A stretch of DNA of 64,000 nucleotides from Mesorhizobium sp. (GCF_004962245.1 NZ_SUHQ01000016.1:62001-126000), one strand, 5' to 3'; numbered from the stretch's first letter, positions 29,318 to 37,718 are shown. Translations and numbers: made by a program. Notes: generated by a model from the sequence alone, not told the origin.

Positions 29318-29698
29318 ATGCCCAAGCCTCTGCTGACCATCTGGTACAATACCCGTTGTCCGGTCTGCGATGCCGGCATCAGCCGGCAGAAGCGGCGGCT
29401 GATCGAGGCGATCAAGGCCGGGCGGATCGCGTTTCGCGACATCAATGCCGAACCGTCGGCACTGGCCGGATACGGCGTGTCGCTGGAGGACATCCGCCGC
29501 CGGCTGCACGCAACCGATGCGGACGGCAAACTGCTGGTCGGCGCCGACGTCGCAATTGCCGTCTGGCGGATAACGCCTGGCGAGGGCTGGCTGGCAGCGC
29601 TGTTCGGCAACCGCACCGCGCTGCCGTTGACGCGCTATGCCTATGATTGCTTCGCCGATCTTCTCTACGCCTGGAACCGGCGCAAGGGCCGCTGGTAA
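29318..29698 (+). CDS. DUF393 (DCC) thiol-disulfide oxidoreductase-like protein
   Basis: 126 residues. The family's redox motif is present near the start (IWYNTRCPVCDAG, CxxC), followed by IAFRDINAEP and the C-terminal YDCFADLLYAWNRRKGRW. These thioredoxin-like DCC proteins are named for their Asp-Cys-Cys motif; here the second and third positions are Pro-Val within CPVC. Function not established. No ribosome site is obvious. Followed by a terminator. Confidence 0.88.
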   Translation: MPKPLLTIWYNTRCPVCDAGISRQKRRLIEAIKAGRIAFRDINAEPSALAGYGVSLEDIRRRLHATDADGKLLVGADVAIAVWRITPGEGWLAALFGNRTALPLTRYAYDCFADLLYAWNRRKGRW

Positions 29699-29722
29699 GC
29701 GGCACGGACATCCTGATCATCG

Positions 29723-29752
29723 AAAAGGTCCGGAGTTGCCTCCGGCCTTTTT
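29723..29752 (+). terminator. Terminator of the DUF393 gene
   Basis: AAAAGGTCCGGAG-TTGC-CTCCGGCCTTTTT forms a stem with one bulged T, 24 nt after the stop codon, ending in a T tract. Confidence 0.8.
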
Positions 29753-29834
29753 AGGACTGTGGAAGGTTCAGGGCACGTGCCTTAGCCGCAAATGCGCGCT
29801 TTCAATCCTGTGGCGCAGGATTAAGTTACATCGT

Positions 29835-29885
29835 AAGATATATCTTGACTCAACTGCCTCGCTCACTTAACTAAGATATATCGTA
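29835..29885 (+). promoter_or_regulatory. Promoter and twin operator of the PadR gene
   Basis: TTGACT (29845-29850), 17 nt, then TAACTA (29868-29873) form a likely promoter. AAGATATATCTT (29835-29846) overlaps the -35 box and AAGATATATCGTA (29873-29885) touches the -10 box. Both share the GATATATC core, so bound PadR would block the promoter. This points to autorepression. Confidence 0.6.
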
Positions 29886-29908
29886 AGACATAACTCAAGG
29901 AGCAGACA

Positions 29909-30574
29909 ATGCACAGACACCATCATTTCGGCGAGCGCGCCGAGCGCGTTTTCATACATATGGCCGGCAAGTTCGGCGGCCGTGGCGGCGGCTTCGGCCC
30001 ATTCGGCCACGGGATGAGGGGCGGCGGACGCGGCGGGCCGGGCGACATGTTCCGCGCCGGGCGCATGCTGGCCGACGGCGATCTCAAGCTGATCACGCTG
30101 TCGCTTTTGGCCGAGGCCCCGCGCCACGGCTACGACATCATCAAGGCGCTGGAGGAGCGCACCAGCGGCGTCTACAGCCCGAGCCCGGGCGTGGTCTATC
30201 CGACGCTGACCTTCCTGGAAGAGGCCGGCTATGCCGTCTCGTCGGCGGAAGGCAACAAGAAGGTGTTTTCGATCACCGAAGCCGGGCAGGCGCATCTCGA
30301 CGAAAACCGCGAGATGGTCGACCACGTGCTCGACCATCTTGAGCGTTTCGGCCGCAAGATGGCGAGGGCGCGCGACTGGTTCGGATGGAACGACGACGGC
30401 GAGGATGGCGGGCGGCGCGGCCGTTCGGAAAAGCGCGACGAATTCCGCGCCGTGCGCCACCGGCTGCGCGCAGCCCTCGGCGACATCGTCGACGCGCCGG
30501 CTGAAAAACAGGCCGAGGCGATCAGCATCCTGGAGGGGGCAGCCGAAGCCCTGGAGGCGCTGTCGCGCGATTGA
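29909..30574 (+). CDS. PadR-family regulator with His/Gly-rich N-terminus (YqjI-like)
   Basis: 221 residues, AAGGAG upstream. The first 45 residues are rich in His and Gly (MHRHHHFGERAERVFIHMAG, then FGGRGGGFGPFGHG), reminiscent of the metal-binding leader of E. coli YqjI. The winged helix follows: LLAEAPRHGYDIIKALEERT, YSPSPGVVYPTLTFLEEAGY, and SITEAGQAHLDENR. A C-terminal helix mediates dimers. By analogy it may sense nickel or iron. No siderophore-reductase gene is adjacent, unlike yqjI-yqjH. Two matching operators lie upstream. Confidence 0.88.
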   Translation: MHRHHHFGERAERVFIHMAGKFGGRGGGFGPFGHGMRGGGRGGPGDMFRAGRMLADGDLKLITLSLLAEAPRHGYDIIKALEERTSGVYSPSPGVVYPTLTFLEEAGYAVSSAEGNKKVFSITEAGQAHLDENREMVDHVLDHLERFGRKMARARDWFGWNDDGEDGGRRGRSEKRDEFRAVRHRLRAALGDIVDAPAEKQAEAISILEGAAEALEALSRD

Positions 30575-30691
30575 GCCTGTTGCGAATGGCCGGCCGCACG
30601 CGGCTCTTGCCCGTTCGACTGAGGAACGGTACTGAAAATCATCCCGCGCCACGCTATGTAGTGCGGGATGAGTGCCGTTGGAGGATACCCC

Positions 30692-30985
30692 ATGTCTTTT
30701 CTGAAGCGTCTTTTTGGCGGTGGCGGCGGTGACGTGGGCGAGCCAAAAAGTGCCGCGCCGGCAAAGCAGGTCGAGCACAAGGGATTTTTGATCAGCGCCA
30801 CGCCCTACAAGGCGGAGGGCCAATACCAGACCTGCGGCGTGGTTTCGAAGGAGATCGACGGCGTGATGAAGGAACACAAATTCATCCGTGCCGACCGCTT
30901 TGCCGGGCTCGACGACGCTGTCGACATCTCGATCAAGAAGGGCATCCAACTGGTCGATGAGCAGGGCGAGAAGATCTTCGGCTGA
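30692..30985 (+). CDS. HlyU-family protein
   Basis: 97 residues from ATG 30692 with GGAGG upstream. Opens MSFLKRLFGGGGGDVGEPKS and continues with the HlyU pattern HKGFLISATPYKAEGQYQTC and FIRADRFAGLDDAVDISIKK. HlyU is named for a Vibrio hemolysin activator, but these short alphaproteobacterial members have no HTH and no known role. Followed by a strong terminator. Confidence 0.88.
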   Translation: MSFLKRLFGGGGGDVGEPKSAAPAKQVEHKGFLISATPYKAEGQYQTCGVVSKEIDGVMKEHKFIRADRFAGLDDAVDISIKKGIQLVDEQGEKIFG

Positions 30986-31018
30986 GCCGCTTTCGACGCT
31001 GTTCCTGGACGGAGAATT

Positions 31019-31058
31019 GAGGCAAGCGCCTGATGCGGTGCTTGCCTCTTTGATTTTT
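31019..31058 (+). terminator. Terminator of the HlyU-family gene
   Basis: GAGGCAAGC (31019-31027) pairs with GCTTGCCTC (31040-31048), with further pairing in the loop, followed by TTTGATTTTTT. Confidence 0.88.
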
Positions 31059-31079
31059 TGGTAGTCAGTGGCTAACGCT

Positions 31080-31715
31080 TTAAGCCGCCGTCGCGACCTG
31101 CCGACTTCCGGCCACCACAGCATCCACCTTGGCCGATGCCTTGGCCAGAGCGGCCGTGACGGCATCAGGCCCCATGCCAACGCCCTCGATGCGGATGACG
31201 TCGACATCGGTCATGCCGATGAAGCCAAGCACGCTGCGCAAGTAAGGAATGGCGTGGTCCATCTGCACGGCAGCGCCTTCCGAATAGATGCCGCCCGAGG
31301 CAAGGACGATGTAGACCTTCTTGCCGGTGACGAGGCCCTTCGGGCCATTCTCGCCATAAGCGAAAGTCTTGCCGGAGCGGGCGATGTGATCGACCCAGGA
31401 TTTCAGGGTCGACGAGATGCCGAAATTGATGAAGCCGGTGGCAAGGATAATGGTGTCGGCCGCAAACAGCTCGTCCAGCACGCCGTCGGAAACGCCGACG
31501 ACCTCGGCCTGGCGCTGGGTGCGGGCCTCGACGGGCGTGTAGATGCCGGTCGAATAGTCCGGATCGATGTGCGGCAGCGGGTTTGCCACCAGATCGCGTA
31601 CGACCAGCTTGGCCGAGGGATCGGCGGCAAGCAGCTTCTCGGCAAGTTCTGTGGCGATGCGGGTCGAATGCGAGGCGGCGCCGCGCGGGCTGGAGGTGAC
31701 AAGAAGGATGGACAT
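31080..31715 (-). CDS. azoR: FMN-dependent NADH-azoreductase
   Basis: 211 residues. Flavodoxin-like fold with the FMN loop LLVTSSPRGAASHSTRIATE, then TGFINFGISSTLKSWVDHIA and the second flavin loop VLASGGIYSEGAAVQMDH. E. coli AzoR (201 residues) is a quinone/azo reductase that protects from thiol stress. Divergent from a LysR gene across a 110-bp gap, which likely controls it. Confidence 0.93.
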   Translation of the reverse strand: MSILLVTSSPRGAASHSTRIATELAEKLLAADPSAKLVVRDLVANPLPHIDPDYSTGIYTPVEARTQRQAEVVGVSDGVLDELFAADTIILATGFINFGISSTLKSWVDHIARSGKTFAYGENGPKGLVTGKKVYIVLASGGIYSEGAAVQMDHAIPYLRSVLGFIGMTDVDVIRIEGVGMGPDAVTAALAKASAKVDAVVAGSRQVATAA

Positions 31716-31825
31716 GGCGGTGTCTCTCAGGTTGGGGTTGAATGTCCCCGCAAATATGTGTCTTCCGACCTATTTGAAAAACTGGTATATTTTACATATG
31801 ACCCATCTAAAATTTGGATAGAAAG

Positions 31826-32788
31826 ATGCAGCCGAATCCGACACTCGACCAGCTTCAGATCCTTGTTGCCGTCGCCGAGACCGGCAGTTTCTCCGCCGCT
31901 GGCCGCAAGCTCAACCGCGCGCAATCGGTCATCAGCTATGCCATCGCGAATCTCGAGGCGCAGCTTGGGCTGAAACTGTTCGAGCGCGAGGGCACGCGCG
32001 AGCCGCAACTGACCGATGTCGGCAAGGCGACGCTGGAAGATGCGCGACGCATGGTCGGCGTGCTGCAGCGCATCCGCTCGCGCGTCGATGGCCATCGGCA
32101 AGGGCTTGAGGCCGAGGTCGTCATGTCGGTCGAGATGACGCTGGCTTCGCCGGTGCTGGTTCGGGTGCTGAAGGCGTTCGAGGCGCAGTTTCCGACCGTG
32201 ACGTTGCGCCTGCACATCGCTTCGCTGGGACTGATCGTCGAGCACGTCGTCAGCGGGCAGGCCGATCTCGGCATCGGTGGCATTCCGGGCGACGCCGACG
32301 TGAACCTGCTGCGCATCGGCTTCACGTCGATGGTGCCGGTTGCCGCGCCGAGCCATCCTTTGGCGCTTCTGCCAGGACCGGTGCCGCTGGAGGATGTTCG
32401 CGAACATACCCAACTCGTCGTCAGCGACCAGTCGGAGCGCACGCGCGGGCGCGATTACGGCGTGTTTGCCTACCGCACCTGGCGGCTGACCGATGTACGC
32501 ACCAAGCATGCGCTGATGCGGGAAGGGCTGGGCTGGGGCGGGCTGCCGCGCTGGCTGGTCGCCGACGACCTGGCGAGCGGCCGATTGGTGGAACTTGACC
32601 TGGAGCCTTACAGCGAGGTGCGGGCGCCACTGTATGCCATGCATCGCGCTGACCGCAGCCCGAAACCGGCCGCGGCCTGGCTGATCGACGAGTTCAAGCG
32701 CCAGCTTGGCTGCTTCAACGAGTTCGAGCCGGGCCAGGTGCCTGAGGACGAGCCGGAGCTGGAGACAGTCCGTCAATCAGCGCCATGA
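31826..32788 (+). CDS. LysR-family regulator, probable azoR regulator
   Basis: 320 residues from ATG 31826; the frame opens with a TTG at 31814 but the ATG is better placed. HTH: LVAVAETGSFSAAGRKLNRA then QSVISYAIANLEAQLGL. The effector domain begins near residue 90 (LEAEVVMSVEMTL). The 3' end overlaps the TetR gene on the other strand by 74 bp (32715-32788). Confidence 0.92.
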   Translation: MQPNPTLDQLQILVAVAETGSFSAAGRKLNRAQSVISYAIANLEAQLGLKLFEREGTREPQLTDVGKATLEDARRMVGVLQRIRSRVDGHRQGLEAEVVMSVEMTLASPVLVRVLKAFEAQFPTVTLRLHIASLGLIVEHVVSGQADLGIGGIPGDADVNLLRIGFTSMVPVAAPSHPLALLPGPVPLEDVREHTQLVVSDQSERTRGRDYGVFAYRTWRLTDVRTKHALMREGLGWGGLPRWLVADDLASGRLVELDLEPYSEVRAPLYAMHRADRSPKPAAAWLIDEFKRQLGCFNEFEPGQVPEDEPELETVRQSAP

Positions 32789-33347
32789 GAACGGCGCGGT
32801 AGTCCTCGGTCGAAGCGCCCGCTTCAATGGCCAATGCTGCGCGGTCGAAGGCGGCGGCGAGCAATGCCGTCAGCGCTTCCACCGGCAATCTCACCATGGT
32901 CTGCGCACGCATTGCCGCGACAAGGCCCTCGCGAAGCGAGCGATTGCCGTGGCGGTTGTCGATTTCGTCCATGGCGGCGCGGCCGAGCACAGCCGGCCCG
33001 TCGAGCAGCAGCAGCCGGGTGCGGCCGGGTGCGCGCATGGCGGCAAGATAGGCGTCGGAACCGGCGATCAGCGCATCACGGGCAAACAGCGAGGGCGGCG
33101 AGGCGCGCTCGATTTCTTCCGCCACCGCGGCCGCTTCCTGCTCGACCACCGCGGCAAACAGCGCCTGCTTGTCGGCAAAATGATGATAGAGCGCGCCGCG
33201 CGTGACGCCGGCAGCGGCCACAATCTCTGGCGTGCCGGTCTCCGCATAGGATTTTTCGGTGAACAGTTTTTGGGCCGCAGCGATGAGGTCGGCACGCGTC
33301 GCTTCGGTGCGGTCGCGGTTCGAGCGGCGCGTGGATTCCTGTTGCAT
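32715..33347 (-). CDS. TetR-family regulator
   Basis: 210 residues from ATG 33347. HTH: TRADLIAAAQKLFTEKSYAE, TPEIVAAAGVTRGALYHHFA and DKQALFAAVVEQE. The C-terminal ligand domain has the LLDGPAVLG pattern of a common proteobacterial subgroup. Its start codon lies inside the first of two matching palindromes, and it is divergent from the glyoxalase-like gene. It overlaps the preceding LysR gene tail-to-tail. Confidence 0.92.
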   Translation of the reverse strand: MQQESTRRSNRDRTEATRADLIAAAQKLFTEKSYAETGTPEIVAAAGVTRGALYHHFADKQALFAAVVEQEAAAVAEEIERASPPSLFARDALIAGSDAYLAAMRAPGRTRLLLLDGPAVLGRAAMDEIDNRHGNRSLREGLVAAMRAQTMVRLPVEALTALLAAAFDRAALAIEAGASTEDYRAVLMALIDGLSPAPARPQAPGPARTR

Positions 33348-33394
33348 ACATGCAGCCTGTATGTTAGTTGCATTTACATGCAAACTGTATGTTA
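33347..33394. promoter_or_regulatory. Twin TetR operators
   Basis: TACATGCAGCCTGTATGTTA (33347-33366) and TACATGCAAACTGTATGTTA (33375-33394) are near-identical and each is nearly palindromic (half-site TACATRCAG). They are 28 bp apart between the divergent tetR and glyoxalase genes; the first covers the tetR start codon. Clear candidates for TetR binding and autorepression. Confidence 0.75.
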
Positions 33395-33413
33395 TTCGAC
33401 GGGAGAAGGAAAG

Positions 33414-33836
33414 ATGAAGACGACGAGCTACTATCCGGTGCTGATGACGGGCGACGTTGCCGGCACGAAGGCCTTCTATGTAGCGCATTTCGGCCTCAAG
33501 CCGTTGTTTGAGAGCGATTGGTATGTGCATCTGCAGTCAAGCGACAACAAGCGCGTCAATCTCGGCATCGTTCAGGGCGACCACGAGACGATCCCGGAAG
33601 AGGGGCGGGGTCGGGCCTCCGGCCTGCTGATCAATTTCGAGGTCAGGGATCCCGATGCTATTTATGAGCGGGTCATCGCCGCCGGCCTGCCGGTCCTGCG
33701 AACGCTGTGCGACGAGCCATTCGGCCAGCGCCATTTCATTACAAAAGACCCCAATGGCGTGCTGATCGATGTGATCAAGCCGATCCCGCCGAGCCCAGAG
33801 TTTCTGGCGCAGTTTGCCGAGGGGACGGCGGGTTGA
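33414..33836 (+). CDS. Glyoxalase/bleomycin-resistance (VOC) family protein
   Basis: 140 residues, ribosome site GGGAGAAGGAA. A VOC beta-alpha-beta-beta-beta layout is visible: YPVLMTGDVAGTKAFYVAHF, then LLINFEVRDPDAIYERVIAA, and the C-terminal strand GQRHFITKDPNGVLIDVIKP with the conserved DPNG turn and Asp/Glu metal position. The TetR gene opposite with shared operators suggests it is inducible by its substrate. Confidence 0.88.
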   Translation: MKTTSYYPVLMTGDVAGTKAFYVAHFGLKPLFESDWYVHLQSSDNKRVNLGIVQGDHETIPEEGRGRASGLLINFEVRDPDAIYERVIAAGLPVLRTLCDEPFGQRHFITKDPNGVLIDVIKPIPPSPEFLAQFAEGTAG

Positions 33837-33945
33837 GATAGCCGCTGGCAGGAACTGTCTGTAGTTGTGGTGTGAAGGCTTCTGCCGCGTGGCCGGTCAC
33901 GCCTTTGCGGTCTTATGCTGAGACTTGTCAGCCCGGGCCCATTCC

Positions 33946-34857
33946 ATGCGTGAAATCTGCCTTGTCCGCGCACCCTCAAACCTTGGCCTCCGCCCGCTGA
34001 GGCCAGGTCATATACCGGGGACGTGGCGTGCGCCGCAGGCGTTGACCGAAGCCGGCTTGATCGAGACGCTTTCGCCCGCCAAGGTGGTCGATCTCGATCG
34101 GCCCGCCTATCGCACGGAGCCGCAGCCGGGCACCCGGCTGCGTAACGGCAATGCGATACGCAGCTTCAATCTCGAACTCGCCGAAGTCGTTGCCGGCGCG
34201 CTGGGACGAGGCGAGTTTCCGCTGGTCGTCGGCGGCGACTGCGCGGTCCTGCTTGGCGCACTGGCTGCTGCACGGCGATCTGGTCCGGTGGCGCTGGTGC
34301 ATGTCGACGGCCACAGCGATTTCCGCCATCCGGGCAATTACGACATCAAGGCCTCACTTGGCTCGGCCGCTGGCATGGACCTTGCGCTCGCCACCGGTCG
34401 TGGCGAGCCGTTGCTGACCGATTGGCCCGATATCGCAAGCCCGCTTGTCGCGGACGAACAGGTGATTCAGATTGGCGAGCGCGAGAACCGCGACCCCGAT
34501 TTTGCCTGGCCGGACATCAATTCGACCGCGATGACGCTGATCGACGTCTTTGCCGTGCGAGAGTTCGGCGCGGCAAAGGTCCTGGAAAAGACCTGGACCA
34601 CGCTGGCGCGAAGCGGCTGGCCCTATTGGGTGCATTTTGACGTCGATGCGCTCGATCAGACAGTGATGCCGGCGGTGGATTCGCCGGGCAGCCCCGGTAT
34701 CGATCCCGACGATCTCGTCACCATTCTCGCGGCGCTGGTGGCGGATCAGCGCTGCACCGGAATGGACATGACCATTTTCGATCCGGACCTCGATCCAACC
34801 GGCGAGCTGGCAGGGCTGCTGGTTTCGCTGCTTGGGCGGATCTATGCGCCACGATAG
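33946..34857 (+). CDS. Arginase/agmatinase/formiminoglutamase-family ureohydrolase
   Basis: 303 residues from ATG 33946. Metal motifs: VVGGDCAVLLG where most members read GGDHS; HVDGHSDFR (DxHxD kept); and HFDVDALDQTVMPA (DxDxxD kept). So five of the six usual Mn ligands are recognisable and the first His is Cys. The substrate might be arginine, agmatine or a guanidino acid. Ends flush against the convergent protease gene at 34858. Confidence 0.85.
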   Translation: MREICLVRAPSNLGLRPLRPGHIPGTWRAPQALTEAGLIETLSPAKVVDLDRPAYRTEPQPGTRLRNGNAIRSFNLELAEVVAGALGRGEFPLVVGGDCAVLLGALAAARRSGPVALVHVDGHSDFRHPGNYDIKASLGSAAGMDLALATGRGEPLLTDWPDIASPLVADEQVIQIGERENRDPDFAWPDINSTAMTLIDVFAVREFGAAKVLEKTWTTLARSGWPYWVHFDVDALDQTVMPAVDSPGSPGIDPDDLVTILAALVADQRCTGMDMTIFDPDLDPTGELAGLLVSLLGRIYAPR

Positions 34858-35805
34858 TCAGCTTCGCGCCACCGGCATCAGCGTGACCTGAGTAATGCCG
34901 GAGCGGCGCACGACCGTGCACAGCGTTTCGCGGCCGATGCGCTCGGCGTCGAGCAGGCGCACCAGATCATCGACACCGGTGACCGGGCGGCCGTCGATGG
35001 CGGCAATGATGTCGCCTTCCCTGAGGCCTGCCCTGGCCGCCGGGCTGTTCTTCTCGACGCTGCGCAGGCGCACGGCCGTGCTGCTCGACACTTGCGATAG
35101 AAGGGCTGCGCGGCGTGGCAGGTTTGTCGTGTCGGCCGAGACACCGATGAAGGCGCGGCGCACGCGGCCGAAGCGGATGATTTCCGAAATGACGAAGTTG
35201 GCGGTGTTGGAGGCAACCGCGAAGGCGATGCCTTGCGCGCCATGGATCATGGCGGTGTTGACGCCGATGACCTCGCCCGCCGAAGACACCAGCGGGCCGC
35301 CGGAATTGCCGGGGTTGAGTGCTGCGTCGGTCTGGATGACGTCGTCGATCAGCCGGCCGGTGGAGGCGCGCATCGAGCGGCCGAGCGCCGAGACGACGCC
35401 TGACGTGACGGTCCATTCGAAGCCGAGCGGGTTGCCGATGGCAATGGCGATCTGGCCGCGCCGCAGGCGCTTGGAATCGCCGAGCGGCGCGATATCGGCA
35501 AAGCTGCCGTCGGCGCGCACCAGCGCGATGTCGGTGTCGGGATCACGGCCGAGCACGCGGCCTTCGCGGGAGGCGCCGTCCGGCATCGCGACGCGGACGC
35601 TACGGGCATCGCCGACGACGTGGAAGTTGGTGACAACCAGCCCGTCCGGCGTGATGACGAAGCCGGAGCCATGGCCGCCAGCACCACCGACGCGCTCGAT
35701 TCGACAGACGGCGGGACCGATGCGGTCGACTGCATCGGCAACGGTTGCCGAATAGGCATCGAGCAGGGCATCGTCGAATTGCAATTGCTGGGCGGCGAGG
35801 GACAT
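34858..35805 (-). CDS. Trypsin-like serine protease with PDZ domain (HtrA/DegP-like, cytosolic)
   Basis: 315 residues. The catalytic triad is intact: His62 (VVTNFHVVGDA), Asp92 (TDIALVRADG) and Ser168 (LNPGNSGGPL). One PDZ domain follows from about residue 220 (LRSVEKNSPAARAGLREGDI). There is no signal peptide or membrane anchor, unusual for DegP/DegS, so it probably acts in the cytosol. Divergent from a gene encoding an inactive copy and a LuxR regulator, suggesting a linked function. Confidence 0.92.
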   Translation of the reverse strand: MSLAAQQLQFDDALLDAYSATVADAVDRIGPAVCRIERVGGAGGHGSGFVITPDGLVVTNFHVVGDARSVRVAMPDGASREGRVLGRDPDTDIALVRADGSFADIAPLGDSKRLRRGQIAIAIGNPLGFEWTVTSGVVSALGRSMRASTGRLIDDVIQTDAALNPGNSGGPLVSSAGEVIGVNTAMIHGAQGIAFAVASNTANFVISEIIRFGRVRRAFIGVSADTTNLPRRAALLSQVSSSTAVRLRSVEKNSPAARAGLREGDIIAAIDGRPVTGVDDLVRLLDAERIGRETLCTVVRRSGITQVTLMPVARS

Positions 35806-35948
35806 TTGGGGCTCCGTGTCATTCGTCTGGAGGATGCCTATATGTGCGAAGCGGCCGGATCGGCCGCGACCTGACCAGATGGCCAGTCCAACGCCCGACT
35901 AGCCGTCAGGCGAGTACCCGCGAACGCGCCGCCGCGCGATATCTGGGT

Positions 35949-36049
35949 TAGAGCGACGAGCGTCCATTGGACGCTCAAAGTACGCTCTAAGATTTTGAGC
36001 TCTCGCATCGTGCTTTCCGAAAATCGATTCCGATTTTCGGGCCGATGCA
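35949..36049 (+). repeat. Dispersed two-hairpin repeat, copy 1
   Basis: Starts TAGAGCG, with an inner stem AGCGTCC-ATT-GGACGCT closed by TAGAGCG/CGCTCTA, then a second stem CGAAAATCG-ATTC-CGATTTTCG framed by GCATCG and CGATGC. A second copy in reverse orientation is at 43941-44064. It ends 21 nt before the pseudoprotease start codon, so it forms much of that gene's 5' region. Confidence 0.8.
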
Positions 36050-36070
36050 ATAAAAACCCAGGAGACAGTC

Positions 36071-36943
36071 ATGAGCGACTTCAATCTGAGCGCATTTTCC
36101 GACGCCATCGCCGATACCGCTGCCAAGGCGGCCCCGGCGACGGCAAGCTTCGCCACGCATCAGCATCGTACGGCGACCGCCTTTCATTGGCGCGACGGCT
36201 ATTTCATCACCGCCGAGGAGGCGGTGGAGGCCGGCGAGGAGATCGAGCTGACGCTTTCTTCGGGCGACAAGGTGAAGGCGGAACTGGTCGGTCGCGATCC
36301 ATCCACTGGTACCGCCCTTTTGCAGCCGGCCGGCGCGCCGGACCTACCGCCGCTGACCAAGGCAAGCACGGTGCGGCCGGGCAATCTGGCCATTGCGGTC
36401 GGCAATAGCGACGGCGCGGCGCTCGCCGTGTTCGGCACGGTCGGCGAGGTCGGCCCTGCCTGGCGCTCGATGCGCGGCGGCACGATCGACCGGCGCATCA
36501 ATCTGGCCGTCAATGCCGGCAGCCGTTTCGAGGGTGGCCCGGTGCTCGACGCCAGGGGCGCGCTGATCGGCATGCTCCTGTTTGGGCCGCGCCGGCGGGC
36601 GCTGATCATGCCGTACGAAACGATCGAGCGGGCGGTGGCGACGCTGCGCGAGAAGGGCCATGTCGCGCGCGGCTATCTCGGCGCCGGCCTGCACCCGATC
36701 CGCAATGGCGACACGCATGGTGCCATGGTGATGAGCCTCGACGACAACGGCCCGGCGAAGGCGGCCGGCCTGCATCTTGGCGACATCATCGTATCGTGGA
36801 ACGGCGAGGCCGTACATGGTCCGCGCGAGCTGATCCGCAGGCTCGGGCCGGACAGCGCCGGCGCGTCAGTGACGCTCGGCGTGGTACGCGGCGGCGAACG
36901 GCGCGATGTCGTGCTGACCATCGGCGAAAAGCCGCTGCGCTGA
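36071..36943 (+). CDS. HtrA-like pseudoprotease with PDZ domain
   Basis: 290 residues, ribosome site AGGAGACAG. The same trypsin-plus-PDZ layout as the divergent protease, but all three catalytic positions are lost: His is replaced in DGYFITAEEAVE, Asp in DPSTGTALLQP (Gly) and Ser in NAGSRFEGGPVLD. The PDZ domain is well kept (MVMSLDDNGPAKAAGLHLGD then IIVSWNGEAVHGPRELIRRL). No signal peptide. It could bind peptides or regulate the active protease. The stop is eight nt before the LuxR gene, so the two are co-transcribed. Confidence 0.9.
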   Translation: MSDFNLSAFSDAIADTAAKAAPATASFATHQHRTATAFHWRDGYFITAEEAVEAGEEIELTLSSGDKVKAELVGRDPSTGTALLQPAGAPDLPPLTKASTVRPGNLAIAVGNSDGAALAVFGTVGEVGPAWRSMRGGTIDRRINLAVNAGSRFEGGPVLDARGALIGMLLFGPRRRALIMPYETIERAVATLREKGHVARGYLGAGLHPIRNGDTHGAMVMSLDDNGPAKAAGLHLGDIIVSWNGEAVHGPRELIRRLGPDSAGASVTLGVVRGGERRDVVLTIGEKPLR

Positions 36944-36951
36944 GAGGATCG

Positions 36952-37605
36952 ATGGCAAGCGGCGAAATCACGACCGGGAGGCGATTGACGGTGCTGGTCG
37001 CGTTGGGCGATGCCGCGCGCTCCGAACATTTGTCCGCAACCCTTGCCGCGAGCGACGATCTGCTGCCGATCGTAGCCGGCAGCAGCGATAGCGGCGAGAG
37101 GGCGGATGTCGCGGTCATCGATGACAATGTGCTGGAAGGCTGGGCGCAGGAAGGCGGGGCCACCGATCTAGCCATACCTCAGGTGCTGTTGTCTCAACGA
37201 GCGAGCCGGCATCGGCTGGCTGACACCGTGTTTGCCGTGCTGCCGGCCGCAGCGGACGATCTGCTGATCGCAGCCGCCGTGCGGCTGGCGGCGGCGGGTT
37301 ATCGAATCTCGGGCGCGGGTCGCCCTTTGTCCGATCAGCATGACGATTTCGCTTTCCATGACGACGACCTGTTCGACGAGGGGTCGGTCGACGACAGATC
37401 CGATCGGCCTTCGCTTTCGCCGCGCGAGAGCGAAGTGCTGGCGCTTCTGGCCGAAGGCGCGCCCAACAAGGTGATCGCGCGCCGGCTGAACATTTCCGTG
37501 CACACGGCGAAGTTCCACGTCGCGGCGATCCTGATCAAGCTGGGTGCGGCCAACCGCACCGACGCGATCGCCATCGCCATGCGGCAGGGCCTGGTGCTGG
37601 TCTAA
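36952..37605 (+). CDS. LuxR-type DNA-binding regulator with degenerate receiver
   Basis: 217 residues from ATG 36952, after GAGAGGATCG. The C-terminal HTH is classical: LSPRESEVLALLAEGAPNKV then IARRLNISVHTAKFHVAAIL. The N-terminal 120 residues look receiver-like (LTVLVALGDAARSEHLSATL, VAVIDDN) but lack an obvious phospho-Asp pocket and the conserved Lys. It is probably a response-regulator relative that works without phosphorylation. Operon with the pseudoprotease. Confidence 0.85.
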   Translation: MASGEITTGRRLTVLVALGDAARSEHLSATLAASDDLLPIVAGSSDSGERADVAVIDDNVLEGWAQEGGATDLAIPQVLLSQRASRHRLADTVFAVLPAAADDLLIAAAVRLAAAGYRISGAGRPLSDQHDDFAFHDDDLFDEGSVDDRSDRPSLSPRESEVLALLAEGAPNKVIARRLNISVHTAKFHVAAILIKLGAANRTDAIAIAMRQGLVLV

Positions 37606-37718
37606 CGTGTCCTTCCAAGCCTACGCAGCGTAACCCACATCCGGCGTGTTGGGCCTTGCGCGGCACGCAACCGCCGCGCAAGGATCACGCCTGTGATGTT
37701 GCAAGGGAGGCGCAAGAC

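Noticed and set aside
31736..31825. LysR box between azoR and its LysR gene
   Set aside because: GGTATATTTTACATATGACC is only loosely symmetric, so I did not list it as a site.
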